From positions 1 through 15,821 of the forward strand of contig CAJVPP010002217.1 of the NCBI GenBank assembly GCA_910592005.1: DNA of 15,821 nucleotides, given 5' to 3'. Source of the stretch: Funneliformis mosseae. Lineage: Eukaryota > Glomeromycota > Glomeromycetes > Glomerales > Glomeraceae. The notes beneath the pieces were generated by a model. That model was not told where the DNA came from and ran no database searches. It saw nothing but the letters and a program-made list of their open reading frames with translations. Each line of letters starts with the position of its first letter. Positions within the stretch are counted from its first letter, which is position 1. Both the position numbers and the translations under genes were made by a program. Below, in pieces: positions 8,935-15,821 of the stretch.

Positions 8935-9626
8935 TAATTTATTTAAAGATGTAAGATTTAATCTTATACATTCAAATACTTTGGGATTTTTTATTGCAAA
9001 AATTAAAAAAATAAAAAGAACCCTAAGATTGCGGGTTCCATTTTCATGATTTATAAAAATTCTCTACATATATCTTTCGATATCTTTTTTATTAAATCAA
9101 TTGTCTTGTCCTTAGAATTTTCTTTTTTTTTTAATTAAATTTATTTGAAATTTTTAAATTAAATTATTTTTTTTTAAATATAAATTATAAAAAAGAATGA
9201 ATATTTCATAATGATTAAATATTAAATTCTATAGTTAAAGTAGATTTAACATCCTTTTCTTTTAAAGCAATAACTTCAATCAGTAAATCTAGATTAATAT
9301 AAATTATTTAAAGTAAGTTTTCTTTCTTAAAATATCTATAAATTTAAAAAAATCAAATAAAATTCTTTTAATTTTAAACTAAAATAAGAATTAAACTTTG
9401 TATTAACATTGTTATTTCTTTTTACTATATACCAATGATAGTTTTAATATATTTCAAGTATTAAATAATAAATATTAAAGCTAAAAAGAATATAATAATT
9501 ATATATTAGAATATATTTTATATGGTAACTTAATGAGAAACTTGATGAAATTTTAACATATCAGGAAATAGAATACTAGTGTATATATATGTTTTTTATA
9601 TTGAGACTAAATTAAGCTATTTCTAT
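8935..9626. other. Gene-free A+T-rich stretch, right copy
   Basis: Mirror of 6196-6887, with the GAACCC/GGGTTC pair at 9018-9038. Nothing else recognised. Confidence 0.4.
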
Positions 9627-9684
9627 AAATTATTAAAAAGAAAAGGGTTCTTTGTAATATTAACTAAAATTATTAAAAAGAAAA
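9627..9684. repeat. 18-bp direct repeat pair, right copy
   Basis: Mirror of 6138-6195, reading AAATTATTAAAAAG on the plus strand. Confidence 0.5.
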
Positions 9685-9749
9685 AGATACTAATTTTCAA
9701 TATATCATCAGAGTTTATAGATTTATAAACAGGTTCCAGTTAAAATTAA

Positions 9750-10078
9750 TTTTCTCTTTTCCTTCTTTCCAGTCTATTTTTTAAATTTTATTTTTTTTAT
9801 TTTCTCCCTCCTCCTTTCTCTTGATACAAAATCTATACTAGTAACATTTGATTGGAAATTTGTTACTAAGTAACAAAAAATTTTTTTATTTAACCTTTAT
9901 AGGCGTTTAATATCTGATCCAAATTCATCTGATTTTTTTTTTAAATTATTTCACTTTTATTCCTCCTTTTTCCCTGATCTTATTTTTAAATTATTTTCAT
10001 TTTTTTTTATTCTTCCTTTCCACTCACCCTCTCTTTATTTAATTATTTATTATTGTTATTTTTTCATTCTTCCTCCCC
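9750..10078. repeat. Pyrimidine-rich (mirror) degenerate ~50-bp repeats, right copy
   Basis: Mirror of 5744-6072: CCTCC/TTCTTCC clusters on the plus strand, downstream of the minus-strand Harbinger remnant. Confidence 0.45.
9859..9877. repeat. 19-bp palindrome, right copy
   Basis: Mirror of 5945-5963. Confidence 0.55.
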
Positions 10079-10175
10079 CAATCATTTTATATTTTTTTTT
10101 AATTATTTTATTATTCTTTATTTTAACTTTATATATTATTATATATTTAATAAAAAATATATTTAATAATACTAT

Positions 10176-11320
10176 TTATGAAAAATGTTGATAAAAAATT
10201 AAGTTTATTTTAGCCTGCCCAGTCCTTTTTAATACCTTATCCCTATTTCTCATTATATAATTATCATTTTCATTATTTTTATTATCTGTATCATTTGTTT
10301 CATCATTAAAATCAATATTCTAAATATCTATATTCATTTCTAAAAAGTTGTGTAAAATTATTATATAGCATGTAAATAAAATTTCCATTTTAACTATTTT
10401 AATATTAAGATCTTTTAACATTCTAAATCTTGCTTTTAATCTTCCAAAAGCATTTTCTACTATAACTCAATGATGTAAATGAAATTGATTAAATTTTTTA
10501 TGTTTTCAAGAATTAGGATCTTTAAAAGATAAAATTAAAAAAGAAGAAATAGAATAGGTTAAATTACCTAAGAAATAATCATCATCTTGAATAAGATGAG
10601 AATAATTTTTATAAAAAGATGAATTTTTGAAAACTCAAGCATCATATACTAAACCCTGTCAGCTTATATTAAAACTAATAAAAATTCCACTATAATTTAC
10701 AATATCTTGATAATGAATAGCATAACATTTTTTTTTTAGTAAAATAAACTTCTGGATTTTTATTTGAAGTATTATTCATAGGAATATATGTTCCATCAAC
10801 TGTTTCAATTATATCTTTAAGTTTTTCTAAATTTTCAAATCCCCTATAAACTTTTTTATGCTTTCTAAAATAAACCATTTAACAAAACTTTTTTTTTCAA
10901 CATAATTATTTGAATAATTCATTTAGTATAAAGAATCACTGTTCCTTCTCCTATTCCAAATCTTAAACAAATCTTAAATAAATTTCTAGTAGTTCTAAGT
11001 TGGCAAAGAAACACAGCTAATTAAAATTTAATACAAGCTTGAATTTTATTTTTCATGATAAAAATATAGGATGGGATTGTATAAGATTAGCTAATTGTTG
11101 AAAATGATGTGAAAACATTCTCAAAAGTTTTTTAAATTGAATAGAATCATAAAATAGAAGGACAGTTTGTCACCAATGTTTTGATTTTACTATATGATAT
11201 AATCTTAATTCTAAATACTGTGTATTTATTATCTTATTAAAGCTGTTTATAAAATAATATATCTTCTTCATTACTTAAAGTTTTCTCATCCTTTTCTTCA
11301 TTTTCTTCTTTTAAAAACAT
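10176..11320 (-). pseudogene. PIF/Harbinger (HARBI1-like, DDE_Tnp_4) transposase pseudogene, right copy
   Basis: Exact mirror of 4502-5646: ATG at 11320-11318, DGT block near 10797, second Asp at 10643-10641, Glu at 10457-10455, terminal TAA ending at 10176. In this arm it faces the coiled-coil remnant (7753-8162, +) tail to tail, about 2 kb apart. Harbinger elements usually encode a nuclease and a separate Myb/SANT-like protein, so the two could belong to one element. The element's terminal repeats and 3-bp target duplication could not be recognised. Confidence 0.88.
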
Positions 11321-12358
11321 TTGTAACCACTATATATTATAAGTTTTTTTTTTGTGATTTATATCATATAAAAGAAGCCAATTATATTTATTACAAATAA
11401 TATAATCGATCCAATTAATTAAAATTATGTTTAATTGCAACTACAATCTGATTGGCTATAAATTTTTTCAGTTGATTCAATCTGATCTAGAAATAAACAG
11501 GGTTAATGTCATTTTTAGTTATAACTAGATTTAATATATTAGCTTTATTAAATTAAAAAAATTAAATTATATTTGCATTTTCATTTAATATTTTTAGCAT
11601 TTATATAAAATTAAGTTTTTAAATTAGAAAATATAAGAATTTTTTAGATTTAAATATTAGAAATTTGGTTTTCTAAATATTAATTAAATTATGTAATTAG
11701 AAAAAGATCAATTAATTTTTCTTAAATTTTTTTTAGTTAAATTTCTCTTAAAGACAATTAGTCTACAATATATCTTTGATTTTTTTTTAAATTTTCTCTA
11801 GTTTTTTTTTCTTATTTTTTTAGTATTTAATCTATTTTAGTTTATTTATTATTTTTTAATTTCTTATTAATAAATGTATTAATAAACTAAATTAATTAGA
11901 ATTCTAATATCTTTATAAATATTTTAATTATAATTAATTATTAGTAAAATTAAAATATTATTTTGTAACTAAATTACTATATAAATTTAAAAACTTTACT
12001 AATTAAATATTTTAAAAAAGAAAACTACTAAAAAAAAATTTTTATTTTATAAGCTAAATATATTTTTTTTAATAAAATAAATTTAAATTTAATATTAATT
12101 CAAAAATTTTTTTTAATATTTTCTTTTCTATTACAAATTATCTATATATTGAATTTTAATATATTTTAATATCTAATAAAATTTAATAAATTATTTAAAA
12201 AAATTTATAATAATAAATAAATTTTTTTTATTATGATAAAGATCAAATTATTTAATTATAATTTAAAAATTATAATATGAGTTTTATCAATAGAAATACT
12301 CCTTCTTATTTAATAATTTATTATATTTTTATTAATAAAGCCCTATATAATCAGGTTA
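11321..12358. other. Extremely A+T-rich block before the Harbinger remnant, right copy
   Basis: Mirror of 3464-4501, with the near-pure A+T part at about 11792-12281. No gene or RNA seen. Confidence 0.5.
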
Positions 12359-12418
12359 CATTTAACTTATTAACAATCATTTTATTGATAATCATTTAAC
12401 TAATAATTATTTAACTGA
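12359..12418. repeat. 15-bp tandem repeat, possible end of a further DNA element, right copy
   Basis: Mirror of 3404-3463. Read on the plus strand the putative end is GCCCTATATAATCAGG (from 12340) followed by the repeats, so the element would extend toward the Tigger terminus. Confidence 0.4.
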
Positions 12419-13265
12419 TAAGTATATTTTACTAGAATTTAGATTATTAACAATTATTTTACCAACATAATTATTTTATTGAAAAATAATAAATTTTAAA
12501 ATTATATATTTTTTATTCAGTAGTTTAGATAAGAAAATTTTATATTTTACAATAAATAAATATCATTTATTTAATAAAATCACAAATATAAATTGAAAAA
12601 TTGTAAGCAATTCCCTTAAAGTAATTTATATATTCTCTTTTTTGCAATTATTATATATTATTTATATAATTTTCTCATTCATAATCTTATTTTTTTATAA
12701 TGATTATGATACTTCTCATAAAATAGATTTATATGAAACTGCACTTATTTTTGCTTATTTTATAATTTATTTATAATTTTAAATATATCTATATAAGTAT
12801 GATCTACTAATATTTCCTATCTTTTATGTCAAACTTCACATTATTTTGAGTTCTTAGAAATGAATATTTAATATTATCAATAATAGATCAAAGTGATAAA
12901 AATAATAATTCAAATCAAATTATATTTCCATTTCTTAATATATGTTTAATTTTCTTATAAATATAATAATTGTTAAACTAATCTAAAATTTGGTTTACTT
13001 TTGTTACATATTAGTTTTTAATTTATTAAAAGTTATAGAAATTTTATTGTGAGATAAAAAAGCAAGTGCTGAAATATAATAAATTAATAAAATAAAATTT
13101 TTATCAGTTTTATACTAAATAGTAAGACTAAAAGCTTATACTTTATAATATAATTTTAAGATAAATAAAAATGATAATCTTTATTTTACACTTTTAAAAT
13201 TTTGCATAGATAGTATTAATTACATCTTATTTAAAATATATTAAAATAAACTTTGGTTGTAAATA
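12419..13265. other. Gene-free A+T-rich DNA outside the Tigger terminus, right copy
   Basis: Mirror of 2557-3403. Nothing recognised. Confidence 0.45.
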
Positions 13266-13267
13266 TA

Positions 13268-13339
13268 CAGTCAGACTTCCATACAGTTATACCCTATAAA
13301 GTTACACTTCTATATAAGCACTTATTTTTATAGAACTAA
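13268..13339 (+). mobile_element. Tigger/pogo terminal inverted repeat (5' end), right copy
   Basis: The element appears to begin CAGTCAGACTTCCATACAG directly after a TA dinucleotide (13266-13267), the target-site duplication used by Tc1/mariner elements. Degenerate spaced TATAAxG/GTTAxAC motifs follow (ATACAGTTATACC, TATAAAGTTACAC), as in Tigger/pogo ends. It lies 0.69 kb upstream of the transposase ATG and points the same way. The inner limit (about 13339) is arbitrary. The partner repeat is not seen between 15660 and the window end. Confidence 0.65.
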
Positions 13340-13500
13340 TTTTAGCATGATTAAATTACTTTTATATTAGCTATAATCATTATCACACAAAAATTCTAAC
13401 ATACATATCATTGTTATTAATAATTAAACTTCTAGTGATCACATAATTTTTTATTGATCAATTTAAGTATTCTATAAAAAAATATTTTATGTGACATTTT

Positions 13501-13536
13501 TGATAAATGTGTTGATAAATGTGTAAGTAAATGTGT
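13501..13536. repeat. 12-bp tandem repeat x3, right copy
   Basis: TGATAAATGTGT occurs twice in tandem, then AAGTAAATGTGT. It lies in the Tigger leader. Subterminal short repeats can bind transposase, but nothing here proves that role. Confidence 0.7.
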
Positions 13537-13635
13537 AATACAACTTATTATTAATTCTCAAATTATAAATTTATGTAATCCATTTTAAATTATAAATTTA
13601 TATAAATTTTGAATAAATTTCTGTTTTCTTAGTTT

Positions 13636-13657
13636 TCTTTTTTTTTAAAAAAAAAGA
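13636..13657. repeat. 22-bp T9/A9 palindrome, right copy
   Basis: TC, nine T, nine A, GA form a perfect self-complementary run beside ACCATCCC. It may be the remains of two facing homopolymers at an element edge. No function is assigned. Confidence 0.6.
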
Positions 13658-14491
13658 CCATCCCAATTTTTTTCATAATTATTTTGATAACTTTAGATAT
13701 TATATTACATTGAAGTTAAAGTAAAATGTTTTAGACTTACATAGTTATTTTAAATTACTATTTATTAATCTATTTTTTCTCCTATATAAATTTATCTATA
13801 AACAAAAAGAATTTCAATAGTATTTTGCTCACAAAGGATTTTTTTAAAGTTATCATTTTATAACACATTTGATTATTAATGCAATATCTGTAATATATTA
13901 AATTATATAAATCTGCAGAAACAAATCATTATTTAAAAAAGAAACTTTTTTAAAAATGCCTCCTGTTAGACCTGAACTAAAATAGCATTGTTTAGTCATA
14001 AGTAATAAAATAAAAAGTTAAATATGTAAATGGTCAGAAGCAAATAAAGCAAATGACATATAAATATTACAAATTACTTCAATGAAATGTACTCTAATTT
14101 GAAGATTAATAGAAGTATGATTTCAAAGATTCTGTTACAAAGTTAAAGATTCTACTCAAAAATTTAGATATAAAGAGATTAAGTTTTTAATTTTAGAGCA
14201 TGCAATAAATCTATAAATAGAAAATATAATAACTAGTGGTGTAATATTAATGGATTTGTTAATAAAAGTAAAGTCAAAAAATTTTGCTGAAGCTTTTAAT
14301 ATTTAAGAAGAAGATTTATCTTTTTCTAAAGGTTGGCTACATAAGTTTAAAAGATGTAAAATATTTGTAGATACTGCATATATAGTGAATCAGAAAGTAT
14401 ACCTTTAGTATCTCTTTTAGAAAAACGTACAAGATTACAATCAATTTTAAGTCAATATACTCCTGATCAAATTTACAATATTAATAAAACA

Positions 14492-14685
14492 GTAAGTCTT
14501 TTCCAGTTTTTGTTATCACTATTGTTTTCAGAATTGTGAAATTTGTACTTTTTAGAAGTTTTAAAGACTAATGTAAAATGTTATAGTCTGATTGAATATG
14601 TGTATAATTAGAAATGCATGTATTGTAGTATAAAATATGATATAATTTGTGTAATTAGCTAATATTCTTTATTTTTTGAACATAG
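14492..14685 (+). other. Spliceosomal intron in Tigger transposase, right copy
   Basis: The donor GTAAGT (14492-14497) directly follows codon ACA. The acceptor is TTGAACATAG ending at 14685, with a GCTAAT branch-point-like motif about 28 bases upstream. Removing 194 bases joins ...YNINKT to GLFYRML in phase 0, which reproduces the family's continuous NADETG-LFYR block. The two exons are in different frames without splicing, so the splice fit is informative. It shows that the element was spliced in a eukaryotic host and not reverse-transcribed from a spliced message. Confidence 0.8.
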
Positions 14686-15186
14686 GGCCTTTTTTATCGA
14701 ATGCTTTCAAGTCAAACACTTTCAACAAAATCAGTTCCTAGCTGAAAGAAAGATAAAATATGAATTACAGTTCTTTTTAGCGTGAATACAACAGGAACTA
14801 ACAAGTTAAAATTATGGATAATTAGCAATTCAAAGCACTTAAGGCCTCTTTCAAAGATTAATTTGAAGCGTTTTCTCATTTATTATTAAGGTAATCCTAA
14901 AGCTTGAATGAACTCGTCAATATTTGAAGAGATTTTTTATAAAATGGACAGTTGTATTAGAGCATAAGATAAAAAAATTTTACTTCTAGTTAATAATACT
15001 TTATTACATTTTAATCCATATTATTTACCAACTGTAGAAATTAATCAAGATAAAGATGATGAAGATTAATCATCTACATCTGGTAAGATTAGGTTTATTT
15101 TTATTTTTATTTATTTTTTGTTTTATTTTAATTTTTTTTATATGCTAATTATGTAATATAATTTAATGATAATAAAAAGTCGAGCT

Positions 15187-15387
15187 TTAAGAGGTCTTAG
15201 TGATTAAGATGGTAGATCAAGAGGTCATAGTAATCATGGTAGTAGATTAGAAGGTCATGGCAGTCATAATGATAATAGACTAAGAAGTTGTAGCAGTCAT
15301 GGTAGTGGTGGACTAAGAGGTTATGGTAATTATGGTAGATCAAAAAGTTGTAATAATCATGATAGATTAGAAGAACATCAATCTGAT
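15187..15387 (+). repeat. In-frame R/G/S/H-rich repeat inside the Tigger catalytic domain, right copy
   Basis: Seven degenerate units of 8-11 codons occur in the transposase frame. Examples are RSRGHSNHGS, RLEGHGSHNDN, RLRSCSSHGSG, GLRGYGNYG and RSKSCNNHD. They lie between the second (LLLVNN) and third (LQLLDAE) catalytic blocks, where most family members have a short linker. An acidic tract (EINQDKDDED) precedes them, and a T-rich stretch (15091-15140) separates the two. A GTAAGA at 15083 could be a second donor with acceptor AG at 15178-15179, but that 97-base excision would break the frame, so I do not call it an intron. Confidence 0.6.
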
Positions 15388-15696
15388 ACTTTCTGATTTT
15401 AACTAATTTATATTAAAGTGGCTTTTTTACCTTCTAATACTACAAGTCATCTTCAACTACTTGATGCTGAAATCATTGCAAGCTTCAAAAACTACTTCAA
15501 GAGAAAGTACTGTCATTATATGTTAGATCTATTCGAAAATAAAAAAGACATAAATAGTAAAAGAATTAATATAAAAGAAGCAATAAATTATGTTGCAAAA
15601 GCATGAAATTGCGTGAATAAAAAAATAGTATAAAACTGTTAAAAGAAAACTGAAATTTTGCTTTCTTTATCTAATGAAGATAGAGATAGAGTTCCG

Positions 15697-15821
15697 AATG
15701 AGTCGAGTCGAGTCAAGTTTAAAGACCAACTCTATTCGACTCATTTTTTTTGAGTCGAGTCAAGTCAAATTTATTTTATAAAATCTTTCAATTTGATTTG
15801 ATTCGAGTTATATAAATTTTA
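15697..15821. mobile_element. GAGTC-rich short element, right copy (partial)
   Basis: Three tandem GAGTC units lie at 15700-15714, followed by a hairpin with 8-bp arms TCGACTCA (15736-15743) and TGAGTCGA (15751-15758) around seven T. Further GAGTC and GATTCGAGT variants continue to the window edge. In the transposase frame, recognisable Tigger similarity (NC-x-KKTEIL) ends near 15660, and the frame then runs into this repeat until TGA at 15751. The expected far Tigger terminus is absent. I infer that this element interrupts or truncates the Tigger copy. Its family is not recognised. Confidence 0.45.

Larger units (their letters stand above)
13340..13955 (+). other. Tigger 5' leader, no gene seen
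   Basis: This stretch lies between the terminal repeat and the transposase ATG. It contains three 12-bp tandem units (13501-13536), two copies of a 14-bp word AAATTATAAATTTA 27 bases apart (13560 and 13587), and a 22-bp T9/A9 palindrome (13636-13657). No start-linked reading frame or assignable promoter motif was found. Mirror at 1867-2482. Confidence 0.5.
13956..15660 (+). pseudogene. Tigger/pogo-type (DDE_1) transposase pseudogene, right copy
   Basis: This is the remnant of a cut-and-paste transposase of the Tc1/mariner superfamily. From ATG 13956 (MPPVRPEL) the frame carries stops from 13983 on. A CENP-B-type helix-turn-helix region follows at about 14140-14350 (KFRYKEIKF, FAEAFNI, FSKGWLHKF). 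A shift of frame near 14355-14370 leads to ESESIPLVSLLEK and the first catalytic block YNINKT (14477-14491). After an intron, exon 2 (14686 on) starts GLFYRML and continues with KLWIISNSKHLRPLSK, NPKA-x-MNSSIFEEIF, LLLVNNTLLHFNP and LPSNTTSHLQLLDAEII. The usual catalytic Asp of NADETG is Asn (14483-14485) and that of LLLVDN is Asn (14992-14994). Only the third Asp (15463-15465) remains. Premature stops replace expected Arg (14743, 14761), Trp (14905, 15604) and Gln (14965). Clearly dead. Family assignment is confident; the 3' limit is approximate. Confidence 0.9.
8070..15821. repeat. Right arm of the 7.75 kb inverted repeat
   Basis: Mirror of 1-7752. I regard this arm, joined to the centre, as the more likely native arrangement, because the coiled-coil reading frame crosses the 8069/8070 boundary without interruption, while the equivalent boundary at 7752/7753 has no comparable continuity. 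The arm ends on the last base of the window inside a GAGTC-rich element. There is no telomere-like repeat at that end. Confidence 0.97.

Noticed and set aside
15083..15179. Second Tigger intron (GTAAGA to AAAAG)
   Set aside because: Removing 97 bases would break the frame that is continuous from exon 2 start to the LPSNTTSHLQ block, and the acceptor lacks a pyrimidine tract directly before it.
15418..15606. 62-codon frame starting GTG as a gene (and its mirror 404-216)
   Set aside because: It is an internal piece of Tigger exon 2. GTG starts are not expected in a eukaryote, and the same frame carries homologous sequence before and after its bounding stops.
1..15821. Variant nuclear code with TAA/TAG as Gln or TGA as Trp
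   Set aside because: TGA also stands for Arg, TAA stands at an expected Trp, ordinary TGG occurs in the same frames, and several true frame shifts are present.
1..15821. Palindromic rDNA or linear plasmid/minichromosome
   Set aside because: There is no rRNA-like or polymerase sequence and no telomeric repeat at either end; the content is transposon debris.
1..15821. tRNA, rRNA, riboswitch or CRISPR array
   Set aside because: Reading both strands showed no cloverleaf-like TTCGA-containing loop set, no conserved rRNA block and no regularly spaced identical repeats with unique spacers.

Overview
The window is one giant inverted repeat. Bases 1-7752 reappear as their exact reverse complement at 8070-15821 (position i pairs with 15822-i), around a short single-copy centre (7753-8069). 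Every block compared between the arms was identical, and paired landmarks show no net length difference. The symmetry runs to the first and last base of the window, so each feature below occurs twice in opposite orientations, except the central stretch.

The DNA is extremely A+T-rich, in places almost without G or C. It holds no intact gene. It holds the wreckage of eukaryotic DNA transposons: (1) a Tigger/pogo-type (DDE_1) transposase with CENP-B-like DNA-binding region, a recognisable GT-AG intron and one CAGT-type terminal inverted repeat next to a TA; (2) a PIF/Harbinger-type (HARBI1-like, DDE_Tnp_4) transposase; (3) a lysine/glutamate-rich coiled-coil coding remnant in the centre, perhaps the accessory protein of the Harbinger element; (4) a GAGTC-rich short element at both extremities that appears to interrupt the Tigger copy. 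The intron, element types and base composition suggest a fungal genome. An arbuscular mycorrhizal (Glomeromycotina-like) fungus is my tentative guess, from remembered resemblance of the transposases only.

Layout of the right arm, read on +: coiled-coil remnant (7753-8162), an unassigned degenerate reading frame (8596-8934), a purine-strand-biased stretch, Harbinger transposase on the minus strand (11320-10176), a very A+T-rich gene-free block with short tandem repeats, Tigger terminus at 13268, leader, Tigger transposase (13956-15660), GAGTC element to the end. The left arm is the mirror image.

Both arms carry the same stops, frameshifts and lost catalytic residues. The duplication is therefore younger than the decay, or was made during amplification, sequencing or assembly. 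The coiled-coil frame reads straight through from the centre into the right arm, and 7 bp of complementarity sits at the junction. Both fit a fold-back (snap-back) event in which the right arm plus centre is the native sequence and the left arm is the copy. Whether that happened in a cell or in a tube is the main open question.
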